A DNA stretch of 64,000 bases from Beijerinckiaceae bacterium (GCA_947370975.1 CANBNG010000011.1:62001-126000), one strand, 5' to 3'; shown: positions 27,747 through 36,311, numbered from the stretch's first letter. Made by a program: numbers and translations. Notes: a model not told the origin generated them from the letters alone.

Positions 27747-28778
27747 TTAGCGCTTGACGGGACCCAGTTCCTTCACCGCTGCTTCGGCAAAGGAGGTATC
27801 GACCACCTTGTCGACCGTGACGGGGCCCGTCACATCGCCGGTCTCCTTGAAGAAGGCGAGGTCTTTTTTCAGCGAGTCGATGTTGAGCTTGCCGTCGGGA
27901 TCAGCGCCGTGAACGATCATGCTGCGCAGGGTCTTCTCGTCCTTGATCACCGAATATTTGGCGAGGATTGCGACCATTTCATCGGCGCCCGGGCCGGTAA
28001 GACGACCATTCACCACGGCCGCGTTGAAATCGCGGACGGCGCGGATATAGGCCTTCATGACGCGCTTGGCGACTTCCGGACGCTTCTCGGCAAAATCGCC
28101 CGACATCAGGATCGTGGCTGTCTGGGCGTTGGGATAGAATTCGTCATTGCCCTTGAAACGCACGGCCGCGCCGAGTTCGACGATCTTGGACACCGTCGGC
28201 TCGGTTGAAATGCTCGCCGCAATCGCGCCGTTCTGGAAGGCGACCGCGTGCTGCGGGAAGCCGAGATAGACCTTCTCGACATCATTATAGGTCAGGCCAC
28301 CGTTCTTCATGGCCTCGTTGAGCACCGAAGCATCGGAGCCGCCAGCGCCCGTAATGGCGACTTTCATGCCCTTGAGATCGGCGAAGGTCTTCACCTTGCC
28401 GCTGTCGATGAGATCCTTGCGGACCATGAAGGCCTGAAAGCCCGCGCCGCTCACATTATGCGCCTTGTCGGCGACGATCTTGATGCGGATGCCGCGATCG
28501 ACCGCATTGTAGAGACCAGCTGACGCCGCGCCGCCGCCGATATCGAGCTGGCCTGCGCCGAGCGGAGCAACCATTTTCGCGCCGGTGTCGAAGGAAATGA
28601 ATTCCGCCTCGATGCCCTCGGCCTTGTAATAGCCCTTGGCGTCAGCAACGAAGAGTGCCGCATCGCTCGAGGCATTCACCACAGCGATGGTGACCTTGTC
28701 GGCCGCCTGCGCAGCTGGTGCGAGGAGCGCAAGTGCGGCGCTTGCAAGAAGGCCAAGCGTCTTTGAGCTGGTGGTCAT
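27747..28778 (-). CDS. ABC transporter substrate-binding protein, NitT/TauT (SsuA/THI5-like) family
   Basis: 343-aa periplasmic binding protein. The signal peptide is a basic start, then TLGLLASAALALLAPAA, with cleavage after AQA. The mature part has the NMT1/THI5 fold hallmarks: VTIAVVNASSDAALFVADAKGYY, DLKGMKVAITGAGG and GFPQHAVAFQNGAIAAS. Members bind sulfonates, nitrate, taurine, pyrimidine precursors or aromatic acids. ATG 28778 (MTTSSK) follows GGGAGAG. No permease or ATPase gene is adjacent, so it depends on partners elsewhere. A dispersed palindromic element lies between it and the upstream class II aldolase gene. Confidence 0.88.
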   Translation of the reverse strand: MTTSSKTLGLLASAALALLAPAAQAADKVTIAVVNASSDAALFVADAKGYYKAEGIEAEFISFDTGAKMVAPLGAGQLDIGGGAASAGLYNAVDRGIRIKIVADKAHNVSGAGFQAFMVRKDLIDSGKVKTFADLKGMKVAITGAGGSDASVLNEAMKNGGLTYNDVEKVYLGFPQHAVAFQNGAIAASISTEPTVSKIVELGAAVRFKGNDEFYPNAQTATILMSGDFAEKRPEVAKRVMKAYIRAVRDFNAAVVNGRLTGPGADEMVAILAKYSVIKDEKTLRSMIVHGADPDGKLNIDSLKKDLAFFKETGDVTGPVTVDKVVDTSFAEAAVKELGPVKR

Positions 28779-28798
28779 GGTTTTTCTCTCCCTGTTCG

Positions 28799-28881
28799 CC
28801 GTCATTGCAAACCAGGCCCGGCAATCCCGAGCGCGTGAGGCGCTCGGGATTGCTGCGTTGTTTTGCTCCTCGCAGTGACGG
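28799..28881. repeat. Dispersed nested palindromic element, family A copy 1
   Basis: 83-bp intergenic element. The ends are inverted (CCGTCATTGC at 28799-28808 and GCAGTGACGG at 28872-28881, one mismatch). Inside is a perfect 13-bp hairpin, GCAATCCCGAGCG (28821-28833) with CGCTCGGGATTGC (28841-28853). The ends match those of the element at 39661-39744. Palindromic repeats of this kind are scattered between genes in many Hyphomicrobiales. Confidence 0.75.
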
Positions 28882-28912
28882 CCTTAGGTGCGGGAGCGCG
28901 CTATTTTCTCTC

Positions 28913-29680
28913 TTAGCCGGCGGGGTCGGTCTTGGAGAAGCCCGGGCCCATGTCCCATGTCTGGGCAACATATTTGCGGCTGACTTCGCGGCACCAGTTT
29001 TCCCAGCCACGTTCCCAGGTGAAGCCGGCGCGGCCACGCGTGTTGGCGGCGACTTCGCCATCATGCATGTATTCGACTTCGCCCATCTGCAAAGCCTTGA
29101 TCAGCATTTCGGCATTGGCCTCCATATAGATGGAGGTGAAGACCGTCTCGCGGATCGAGCGGCCGACAACGACGCTGCCGTGGCCGCGCATCAGCGAAAC
29201 TGTGCGATGACCAAGCGTCTTGGCGAGATCGCGGCCCATTTCCATGTTGGTGACGAGCAGATTGGTCTCGTAGCCGAACTTGTGGGCGATATCCCAGTTC
29301 GGAATGTCGGTGCCGATGGGCGCGCACATATGCATGATCGGGCGCATCTTGCGGCCAGTGACCGTGAAGGGCACGACATTGGGGCTGTGATTGTGGACGA
29401 CGCACATGGCGTCCGGACGGGCTTCGAGAATCGCGCCATGGATGAAGCGCTCGGAATAGGGCTTGCCCGGCTCAGCGCCGACAATCTTGCCCTCGAGCGT
29501 GAATTCCATGATGTCCTCTTCGACGAGAACGCCGGGCGCGCGGGCGCGCGACATCAGGAAATGCCCGGGAATCGTGGGGTGACGCACGGAGATATGGCCG
29601 AAGGAATCGACGACGTGATGATGCGCCAGAATCCTGTTCGCCGTGACGAGTTCTTCCTTCAACTGGGCCAGATCGGTCAT
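28913..29680 (-). CDS. Class II aldolase/adducin family protein
   Basis: 255-aa zinc-dependent aldolase or decarboxylase-type protein. Metal ligands are in CVVHNHSPNVVPF (two His) and LMRGHGSVVVG (third His). A Glu-containing segment (GKPYSERFIHGA) precedes them. Start ATG 29680 (MTDLAQLKEEL) has GGAGGAC upstream; the open frame further 5' is non-coding in character. Family members cleave or decarboxylate hydroxy-acids and sugar phosphates; close relatives sit in aromatic degradation clusters. It lies downstream of a flavin hydroxylase and an IclR regulator on the same strand but is separated from the hydroxylase by a hairpin. Substrate unknown. Confidence 0.88.
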   Translation of the reverse strand: MTDLAQLKEELVTANRILAHHHVVDSFGHISVRHPTIPGHFLMSRARAPGVLVEEDIMEFTLEGKIVGAEPGKPYSERFIHGAILEARPDAMCVVHNHSPNVVPFTVTGRKMRPIMHMCAPIGTDIPNWDIAHKFGYETNLLVTNMEMGRDLAKTLGHRTVSLMRGHGSVVVGRSIRETVFTSIYMEANAEMLIKALQMGEVEYMHDGEVAANTRGRAGFTWERGWENWCREVSRKYVAQTWDMGPGFSKTDPAG

Positions 29681-29705
29681 GCGTGTCCTCCGCTTCGGTG
29701 ACGAG

Positions 29706-29741
29706 TAAAATTCGGGCGGCCCGGTATTCCGGTGCCGCCCG
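29706..29741 (-). terminator. Hairpin between flavin hydroxylase and class II aldolase genes
   Basis: Stem CGGGCGGC (29713-29720) with GCCGCCCG (29734-29741), with further CCGG pairing inside, followed on the minus strand by AATTTTAC. It may attenuate transcription before the aldolase gene. Confidence 0.5.
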
Positions 29742-29756
29742 CACTCCATAGCGCTT

Positions 29757-31364
29757 TTAATTGCCGGTTGCCACGGCTCCGATGAGGGCAGGATCCTCAG
29801 GAGCAAGATTTCCACGCCAGACAATATGCATGTCAGGCCGCAGCAGGATCAGATCGAATCCATAGATCTCGCGCGCAATCCGATCGGGCACATCCAGCAC
29901 GCTGAGCGGGGCGCCATGGGCGCGGATCGCAGCCTCAAGCGCGCTCGTGTCGGCCTGCGTGCTGCCAAGTTTCAGGAGCGTGTAACCATCAAGGATACGA
30001 TCCTGTATCGGCGTGCCGTCATCGAGCCAGACATGGGGCAGACGCGCGCCGGGCCAGGTGGTGGACTTGTAGGTGCGGAAGAGATGTTCGGGCCCGCCCG
30101 GAATATCCATGATGATAGGCGAATCGACATAGCGGTAGCCCATTTCAGCGCCGATCATTTCATTGGTCTTGCGCTGCTCGACATCGGCTTCACGCGCGAG
30201 ACTCTCGCGGTTCTGGCGGCCCTGCGGCGTGTTCTGCGCAATGTCGGAGCGATAGAGCGAGCGCCATTTGCGCCGTCCGTTGGATGCATAACGCGACGCG
30301 CCGACATTGCGCTCGCCGATCTGCCGGCGCTCGTGCTCATAGGAATTGAGAAGGTTTGCGCCACCCCAGCCCTGCAGGGTCGCTGCAAGTTTCCACGAGA
30401 GATCGAAAGCATCGCCCACGCCCGTGTTCATGCCAAGACCGCCGGTGGGAATGACAAGATGCACGGCATCGCCCGCCAGAAACACGCGGCCTTCGCGATA
30501 ACGCTCTGCGAGAAGGAGATTCTGACGCCATGGCGCGCAGGAGAGCATTTCATATTTGACCGGAAAGCCGACGGCTTTCTCAAATTGCGCCTTCATCTCT
30601 TCATCTGAATCCACCGTCGCATGCAGCGTCCAGTGGCGTGTCGAATCCTGCATGATCAGGAAGGTCGCCTTGTCATCGGCCACATGATAATGGCGTCCGC
30701 GTCCCGGGCCATTGCCCACCGGCAGGCGGTCGAATAGCTCATCGCACCGGAACAAAGCCTGGCGCAATTCCATCAATCCGCCTTCGCCCCGCAATTTGAT
30801 GCCGAGCTGCTTGCGCACGGGTGAATTGCCGCCGTCGCATCCCACCAGATAGGCCGCGCGAATGGTCTGTGTCTTGTCGCCCGATCTGACGGTCGCACTC
30901 ACGCCGCCCGCATCCTGCGTGAAGGACACGAACTCGGTTGCAAAGCGCACGTCGACGCAGGGCAAGGCCTCGGCACAGGATTTCAGCAGCGGCTCCAGCG
31001 AATATTGCGACACCAGCTGATAGGGCTCCAGCCAGCCCGTTCCATCATTGGTGGCGCGCAGATCGGCCCTTGCCTCATCGACCGAGGCATAGCGCAGGCG
31101 CAGGAGCGGCGGCTCGTTGAGGCTGAGCACGACATAGACATCCATCGGACAATCGCCGCGCAGGCCCACCGCGCGGATGGGGTCGGCAAGCCCGATGCGG
31201 CGATACATTTCCATGGTGCGGGCATTGGCGCGCTCCATCTTGGGGAGGAATTGCGGCGCGTCCTTCTGCTCGATCAGCACGCATTTGACGCCGCGCTTGC
31301 CCAGATCGATGGCCAGCGTCAAGCCAACCGGCCCCGCCCCGACAATGAGAACCTGCGTATCCAT
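29757..31364 (-). CDS. FAD-dependent aromatic hydroxylase (PheA/TfdB, MhpA-like family)
   Basis: 535-aa flavoprotein monooxygenase, predicted to hydroxylate a phenolic acid using NAD(P)H and O2. It has an N-terminal Rossmann GxGxxG (VLIVGAGPVGLTLA, about 6-19), the middle YLVGCDGGNSPVR (DG motif), and RVFLAGDAVHLVIPTGGLGMNTGVGDAFDL (GD motif contacting FAD ribityl; written here in part). The C-terminal thioredoxin-like domain (about 400-535) is usual for this family. ATG 31364 (MDTQVLIVG) has GGGAGGAG upstream. IclR, 68 bp upstream, is the probable regulator. The combination with class II aldolase and the amidohydrolase argues for a ring-acid degradation route, substrate unknown. Confidence 0.9.
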   Translation of the reverse strand: MDTQVLIVGAGPVGLTLAIDLGKRGVKCVLIEQKDAPQFLPKMERANARTMEMYRRIGLADPIRAVGLRGDCPMDVYVVLSLNEPPLLRLRYASVDEARADLRATNDGTGWLEPYQLVSQYSLEPLLKSCAEALPCVDVRFATEFVSFTQDAGGVSATVRSGDKTQTIRAAYLVGCDGGNSPVRKQLGIKLRGEGGLMELRQALFRCDELFDRLPVGNGPGRGRHYHVADDKATFLIMQDSTRHWTLHATVDSDEEMKAQFEKAVGFPVKYEMLSCAPWRQNLLLAERYREGRVFLAGDAVHLVIPTGGLGMNTGVGDAFDLSWKLAATLQGWGGANLLNSYEHERRQIGERNVGASRYASNGRRKWRSLYRSDIAQNTPQGRQNRESLAREADVEQRKTNEMIGAEMGYRYVDSPIIMDIPGGPEHLFRTYKSTTWPGARLPHVWLDDGTPIQDRILDGYTLLKLGSTQADTSALEAAIRAHGAPLSVLDVPDRIAREIYGFDLILLRPDMHIVWRGNLAPEDPALIGAVATGN

Positions 31365-31432
31365 TGGCCGCTCCTCCCTGAAAGGAAGCTTTGGCTCTAT
31401 GCCTCTCCCGGGCACGGGTCAATGAAAATAGG

Positions 31433-32233
31433 TCAAATTCCCATAATGCGGGATTTAGCCAAGATTACGCTGGCGGGTGCTTCCGGCTCATCGGTGCGAG
31501 CAATGGTGCGGGTCACGATTCTGGCGCACAGCATCACGCGCTGCGCGACTTCGGCAGCCCACGCTTCGCTGACATGATCCTCGCCCATGGTGACGCTGAG
31601 CGAGCCCAGCACATTGTTGCGGCGATCGAAGATCGGCGCGGCAATGCCCGTCACCCCGCGTGTGACCTGGCTTTCGGTCTTGTCCCAGCCCGCCTGCCGC
31701 ATGGCGCGCAGGCGCGCGCGCATGGCGTTCAGACTGTCGCCAAGGCCAGCCTCGCGCACGGCTGCGGGATCGGCATCGTAAAGTTTGCGGATCATGAGCG
31801 AGGGCAGGCTCGCCAGAATGATGCGCGAGGCCGCGCCCTGCAGAAGCGGGCGCGCGAGGCCGCGCTCATAATTTGAATGGAAGGAGGCCGTACCCTGTTC
31901 CTGATGCACGCAGAGCACCCGGTCGCGGTAGCGGCGGCAAAGCAGGGCAATGCCATTTATCTCCGTCACCAGCTCGGCCATGACGGGGCGGCTCGCCGAA
32001 ATCAGCGGATCGCGCTCGCGCGTCTGATAATCAAGCTCGGCAATGCGAGGGCCCAAAGTATAGCCGACATCGGGCAGCGAGGTCATGAGACCGGCATCGG
32101 TCAGCACTTTGAGATAGCGATAGAGCGTCGAGCGCGTGTAGCCGAGCTCGGCCTGCATCTCTTCAAGCGTCCATTCCAGCCGCTCGCCCTCGAAAAGGTC
32201 GAGGATCACGATCATCCGCTCAAGAGAATTCAC
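31433..32233 (-). CDS. IclR-family transcriptional regulator
   Basis: 266 aa. The N-terminal winged helix-turn-helix (SLERMIVILDLFEG, TRSTLYRYLKVLTDAGL) is followed by the GAF-like effector domain of IclR proteins (FHSNYERGLARPLLQGAAS, GVTGIAAPIFDRRNNVLGSLSV). GTG 32233 is the first start in frame, with AGGA about 10 nt upstream; ATG 32215 is an alternative. It precedes the flavin hydroxylase on the same strand. IclR proteins often control aromatic-acid catabolism (PcaR, MhpR types), consistent with the neighbours, but the effector cannot be named. Confidence 0.9.
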   Translation of the reverse strand: MNSLERMIVILDLFEGERLEWTLEEMQAELGYTRSTLYRYLKVLTDAGLMTSLPDVGYTLGPRIAELDYQTRERDPLISASRPVMAELVTEINGIALLCRRYRDRVLCVHQEQGTASFHSNYERGLARPLLQGAASRIILASLPSLMIRKLYDADPAAVREAGLGDSLNAMRARLRAMRQAGWDKTESQVTRGVTGIAAPIFDRRNNVLGSLSVTMGEDHVSEAWAAEVAQRVMLCARIVTRTIARTDEPEAPASVILAKSRIMGI

Positions 32234-32332
32234 AGCGTCCCAATCCTGCTAAATCCAGCGCGACCCATAAGAGCCCAGCCACGCGCGCGCGCCAAGGGTC
32301 CATTGGGCGCAAGTTGGGCGCGTGAGTGCTTG

Positions 32333-33538
32333 TTACGGCCCGGCATAGGCCGCGGCCGCTTTTCCAGCCACGAGCCCCGTGGCGAAACAGGCCTGCAGCA
32401 GATAGCCGCCGGTCGGGGCTTCCCAATCCAGCATTTCACCACAGACGAACACGCCCGGCAGGTGTTTGAGCATCAGGCCCGCATCGACTTCGGCAAGCTT
32501 GATACCGCCAGCCGAGGAGATCGCGCGTGCAATCGGGCGCGGCGCGGTGAGCGTCAGCGGCAGGCCCTTGATGAGGCGTGCGAGCGCCAGCGGCTCTGCG
32601 GGAAGATCGCGCGCGACCTCGCGCAAAAGTCCAACCGCGACAGGTGACAGGCCAGCGCTCTTGCGCAGCCAGGTCGAGGCCGATTGGCCCGCGCGCGGCC
32701 GCGCCAGACGGACCATGAGATCGTCGCGATCGACATCGGGCCGCAGGTCGAGGCTCAGGACACAAGACCCCTGCGCCGCAATGGCTTCCCGCAAATGGGA
32801 CGACAGCGCATAGACTGCGCCGCCTTCAATGCCATGTTGCGTGATCATCGCTTCGCCACGTGCGGTTTCCTCGCCAAAGGTCAGGCGCAAGGGTTTGACC
32901 GGCGTGCCGGCGAACTGGCTGATGAAATGCTCCGACCAGTTGGTCTCGAAGCCGCAATTGGCGGGCGCGAGCGCAGCCACATCGATGCCTTTCTGGCGTA
33001 ACAGCTCGGTCCATTCGCCGTTCGAGCCGAGCCGGGGCCAGGATGCGCCGCCCAGCGCCAGCACATGCACATCCGCGCGCTCGGCAATGCGCGCGCCAGC
33101 AGCATCGAGAATGATGGCAGCGCCACTTTCATCAAAGCCCGCGAAGGAATGGCGCAACTTGAACATCACGCCCGCCTGCTCAAGGCGGCGCAGCCAGGCC
33201 CGCAGCAAGGGCGAGGCCTTGAAGCTCTGAGGAAAGACGCGGCCCGAGGAGCCGGCAAATGTCGGCTGGCCGAGGCCCTCGCTCCAAGCGCGCACGGCCT
33301 CGGGCGGAAAAGCGGCAATCATGGGCGCCAGCGCCGAGGCTTCCTTGCCATAGCGGGGCAGAAAAGCGTCGAGCGGCTCGGTATGGGTGAGATTGAGGCC
33401 CCCGCGCCCGGCCATCAGGAATTTGCGCCCGACAGAGGGCATCCGGTCATAAACCGTCACCGCAAGTCCGGCTTTGGCCATTTCCTCGGCCGCCATCAAG
33501 CCGGCAGGCCCCGCCCCGATCACGGCAGCTGTTTTCAT
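32333..33538 (-). CDS. NAD(P)/FAD-dependent oxidoreductase, HI0933/YhiN-like (TIGR03862-type) flavoprotein
   Basis: 401-aa flavoprotein of unresolved function. FAD-binding features: AAVIGAGPAGLMAAEEMA at the N-terminus, GRKFLMAGRGGLNLTH (the GR(K)xxxSGxGRCN-like segment of HI0933 proteins), GGASWPRLGSNG, and at the C-terminus GVFVCGEMLDWEAPTGGYLL with a Gly-rich end. ATG 33538 (MKTAAV) is used; a TTG two codons upstream is in frame. No clear Shine-Dalgarno site is visible. Separated by 99 bp from the IclR gene and divergent from rluD. It looks like a conserved housekeeping-type gene rather than part of the catabolic set. Confidence 0.8.
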   Translation of the reverse strand: MKTAAVIGAGPAGLMAAEEMAKAGLAVTVYDRMPSVGRKFLMAGRGGLNLTHTEPLDAFLPRYGKEASALAPMIAAFPPEAVRAWSEGLGQPTFAGSSGRVFPQSFKASPLLRAWLRRLEQAGVMFKLRHSFAGFDESGAAIILDAAGARIAERADVHVLALGGASWPRLGSNGEWTELLRQKGIDVAALAPANCGFETNWSEHFISQFAGTPVKPLRLTFGEETARGEAMITQHGIEGGAVYALSSHLREAIAAQGSCVLSLDLRPDVDRDDLMVRLARPRAGQSASTWLRKSAGLSPVAVGLLREVARDLPAEPLALARLIKGLPLTLTAPRPIARAISSAGGIKLAEVDAGLMLKHLPGVFVCGEMLDWEAPTGGYLLQACFATGLVAGKAAAAYAGP

Positions 33539-33745
33539 ATCCAAGGCGGCACCCGAGGCGTTGGGATGACCCTCTCGCGTGTGGAGAGGATGGCTCCAAA
33601 AGAGCCGGCTGAGGTGGTTACGGCTTATCCGGCGAGAAGGAAAGTGCGTGTCTCAACGCGACCAACTGTCTCCTGAATGAAGAAAGTTCAAAAGGAGCGA
33701 AGCGTTTCATTTCGCAGGAGCGCCGGAACGGGTTACAAGCTCCCC

Positions 33746-34873
33746 ATGAACCAGCACGCGAAACGCCGTTACCAGGCGGGGATCACCGCCGAGGCCGAAC
33801 GGGCCGAGAGGGTCAAGCCCCAGGCCCCGAAGATTCCGCCAGCCCCTCTCGCCACGGCGGAAGAGGGCATCATCACCTATGAGATCCTGCCCGAGGAGGC
33901 AGGACAGCGGCTCGACCGCGTGCTCAGCGCGCGCGCCGAAGCAGCGGCGATTGCGCTCTCGCGCACCCGCATCCGCGCGCTCATCGAGGAAGGCCGCGTC
34001 ACCATCGGCGGTCAGGTCGCCAGCGATGTCGGCGCGAAAGTGCGCGCCGAACAGGTCATCACCATTGATATTCCGGCCCCCGTTGCGGCTGAGCCGCTGG
34101 GCGAGCCCATCCCGCTCGAGATCGTCTTCGAGGACGAGCACCTCCTCGTGATCGACAAGCCTGCTGGCCTTGTCGTCCATCCGGCTGGCGGCCACGAGAC
34201 CGGCACTCTGGTCAATGCGCTCATCGCCCATTGCGGCGAAAGCCTGTCGGGCATCGGCGGGGTGCGCCGTCCGGGCATCGTCCACCGCATCGACAAGGAC
34301 ACCTCGGGCCTGCTGGTCGTGGCCAAGACCGACGCCGCCCATCAGGGCCTGTCCGCGCTTTTTGCCGACCATGGCCGCACCTTGTCCCTCACCCGCGAAT
34401 ATCAGGCCCTTGTCTGGGGCCGGATCAACCGCAGCGCGGGCATGATCGACGCCGCACTTGGCCGCCATCCCCACCAGCGGGAGAAAATGGCCGTCGTGCG
34501 CCCCGATCAGGGTCGTGAGGCCATCACCCATTGGTCGGCGGAGGAAGTCTTCCTCTCGGGCAAGAGTGCGGTGAGCCTCATTTCCTGCCGGCTGGAAACA
34601 GGCCGCACCCATCAGATCCGCGTCCACATGGCCCATATCGGCTATCCGTTGCTCGCCGATACCGCCTATGGCAGCGGCTTCAAGACCAAGGCTCTGCATC
34701 TGGGTCCACAGGCAGCCGTGGCGCTCGCCGAGCTTGGCGGGCGTCAGGCCCTTCACGCCGGGCGACTGGGCTTCCAGCACCCGGTCACGGGCGAGGAACT
34801 GATGTTTGAAAGCCCCCTGCCCGCCGATCTGGCAGCACTGGTCGAGGCGCTGCGGGCCGACAGGGACGCCTGA
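33746..34873 (+). CDS. rluD: RluA-family 23S rRNA pseudouridine synthase (RluD-like)
   Basis: Converts specific uridines of 23S rRNA to pseudouridine. The 375-aa protein has an N-terminal S4 RNA-binding domain (about residues 45-110: LPEEAGQRLDRVLSAR, LSRTRIRALIEEGRVTIGG). The catalytic domain has the HRIDKDTSGLLV motif with the catalytic Asp and later GRTHQIRVHMAHIGYPLLAD. ATG 33746 (MNQHAKRRY) is preferred; the frame is open to ATG 33677, but that stretch is AT-richer and non-homologous and may hold the promoter. It precedes rpoH on the same strand, a common alphaproteobacterial order, with a 457-bp gap containing a large inverted repeat. Confidence 0.93.
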   Translation: MNQHAKRRYQAGITAEAERAERVKPQAPKIPPAPLATAEEGIITYEILPEEAGQRLDRVLSARAEAAAIALSRTRIRALIEEGRVTIGGQVASDVGAKVRAEQVITIDIPAPVAAEPLGEPIPLEIVFEDEHLLVIDKPAGLVVHPAGGHETGTLVNALIAHCGESLSGIGGVRRPGIVHRIDKDTSGLLVVAKTDAAHQGLSALFADHGRTLSLTREYQALVWGRINRSAGMIDAALGRHPHQREKMAVVRPDQGREAITHWSAEEVFLSGKSAVSLISCRLETGRTHQIRVHMAHIGYPLLADTAYGSGFKTKALHLGPQAAVALAELGGRQALHAGRLGFQHPVTGEELMFESPLPADLAALVEALRADRDA

Positions 34874-34942
34874 ACGGCGCTGCTGACGGAGTTGTGAAGA
34901 TATATTCCGAGCGCTCCGCCTGCCAAGACGAGAGACAGCAAG

Positions 34943-34999
34943 CTTGGCCGTAAACATAGCCCTGATGGGTGATTTACGGCCAAGACAAAGCTTTTTAAT
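34943..34999 (+). terminator. Inverted repeat and T-rich tail after rluD
   Basis: Perfect 12-bp arms CTTGGCCGTAAA (34943-34954) and TTTACGGCCAAG (34973-34984), 18-nt loop, then ACAAAGCTTTTTAATTT. It could be the rluD terminator, although the T run starts 8 nt after the stem. It could also be a protein-binding dyad in the rpoH control region. Confidence 0.5.
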
Positions 35000-35165
35000 T
35001 TATTTGATGCGTAGTTTTTAAGTAAAAATCGCCTTCGTGGCAGGCCGTGAGCGCCATTTAACGTGGAAAAATACAGCCACCTTGTACGAATAGCTTGAGT
35101 TGCTTACATCGGCACAAAGACTTGAGGCGCAGCTCCTGCGACAACTTGTTTGACAGGGCGGGGGC

Positions 35166-35193
35166 TTGAACATCGGGCGGCAGAGATTATCTC
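35166..35193 (+). promoter_or_regulatory. Candidate rpoH promoter
   Basis: TTGAAC (35166-35171) and TATCTC (35188-35193) spaced by 16 bp, with a leader of about 130 nt to the rpoH start. The CTTGAA at 35165-35170 also resembles the -35 of heat-shock promoters. Inferred from sequence only. Confidence 0.35.
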
Positions 35194-35330
35194 TCTGATC
35201 CCTGCCCGGCGACGTGCGCCCTCTTTCGGCCACGAACAGGCAAAACTATATCTGAGACCGGACCGGGTGCGACCTGCGGTCGGACGGTCACGGACCTCCC
35301 CATTCCGGGGGGCCCGAACAGGAGGGAAGA

Positions 35331-36242
35331 ATGGCTGCTGCGCTTCCGATGATTTCTGCCGAGGGTGGTCTGAACCGCTATCTCGCCGAAATCCGGCGGT
35401 TCCCCATGCTGGAACCGCAAGAGGAGTATATGCTTGCCAAGCGTTGGCGCGAGCACGGGGACCGCGATGCGGCACACCGTCTTGTGACATCGCATCTGCG
35501 TCTCGTGGCCAAGATCGCCATGGGCTATCGCGGCTATGGCCTGCCGATTGGCGAAGTCGTGTCAGAGGGCAATGTCGGCCTCATGCAGGCCGTGAAGCGG
35601 TTCGAGCCCGAAAAGGGCTTCCGCCTCGCGACCTATGCCATGTGGTGGATCCGCGCCTCGATCCAGGAATATATCCTGCGCTCGTGGTCGCTCGTGAAAA
35701 TGGGCACGACCGCGAACCAGAAGAAGCTGTTCTTCAACCTGCGCAAGGCCAAGAGCCAGATCTCGGCGCTGGAGGATGGCGACATGCGGCCCGATCAGGT
35801 CGCCACCATCGCCACGCGCCTTGGCGTGACGGCGCAGGACGTGATCGACATGAACCGCCGCATGAGCGGCGACGCCTCGCTGAACGCCCCCCTGCGTCAG
35901 GAGGGCGAAGGCGAATGGCAGGACTGGCTTGTCGACAACAGCTCCAGCCAGGAGGTCATCCTGGCCGATCGCGAAGAGAGCGACAACCGGCTCGGCGCGC
36001 TGCGCTCGGCCCTTGGCGTGCTCAACGATCGCGAGCGGCGCATCTTCGAGGCGCGCCGCCTGATGGATGATCCGATCACGCTGGAACAGCTCTCGGAAGA
36101 ATTCCACATCTCGCGCGAACGCGTGCGCCAGATCGAGGTCCGCGCCTTTGAAAAGGTGCAGGCCGCCGTGAAGGCTGGCATTGCGCAGCTCGAAGCCCTG
36201 CCTCCGCCAGCCGCCCAGATCGGCGCACGCCCGAGCGCGTGA
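35331..36242 (+). CDS. rpoH: RNA polymerase sigma-32 (heat-shock) factor
   Basis: 303-aa sigma-70-family factor directing transcription of heat-shock genes. Region 2 has EEYMLAKRWREHGD ... LVTSHLRLVAKIAMGYRGYG and FRLATYAMWWIRASIQEYIL. The RpoH box QKKLFFNLRKA lies at 130-140 and identifies it as sigma-32 rather than a housekeeping sigma. Region 4 helix-turn-helix is LEQLSEEFHISRERVRQIE. ATG 35331 follows GGAGGGAAGA. Ends at a strong terminator. Alphaproteobacteria often carry several rpoH copies, so this may be one of two or three. Confidence 0.96.
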   Translation: MAAALPMISAEGGLNRYLAEIRRFPMLEPQEEYMLAKRWREHGDRDAAHRLVTSHLRLVAKIAMGYRGYGLPIGEVVSEGNVGLMQAVKRFEPEKGFRLATYAMWWIRASIQEYILRSWSLVKMGTTANQKKLFFNLRKAKSQISALEDGDMRPDQVATIATRLGVTAQDVIDMNRRMSGDASLNAPLRQEGEGEWQDWLVDNSSSQEVILADREESDNRLGALRSALGVLNDRERRIFEARRLMDDPITLEQLSEEFHISRERVRQIEVRAFEKVQAAVKAGIAQLEALPPPAAQIGARPSA

Positions 36243-36260
36243 GAGCAGAGCAGAAAATGC

Positions 36261-36289
36261 AAAAGGGCGGCCAATGGCCGCCCTTTTTT
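36261..36289. terminator. Bidirectional terminator after rpoH
   Basis: Stem AAAAGGGCGGCC with GGCCGCCCTTTT around AAT, followed by more T (36261-36289). The leftward gene ends at 36312, so the same hairpin can stop it. Confidence 0.9.
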
Positions 36290-36311
36290 GTCTCTATATG
36301 CGCGCGCCGCG

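Larger units (their letters stand above)
34874..35330. other. Intergenic region rluD-rpoH
   Basis: 457 bp without a supportable gene. It holds a 12-bp perfect inverted repeat followed by T-rich DNA (34943-34999), an AT-rich stretch (34985-35030) unlike the surrounding GC content, and a candidate rpoH promoter near 35166. The leader ends in a strong ribosome site, GGAGGGAAGA, before rpoH. Confidence 0.7.
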
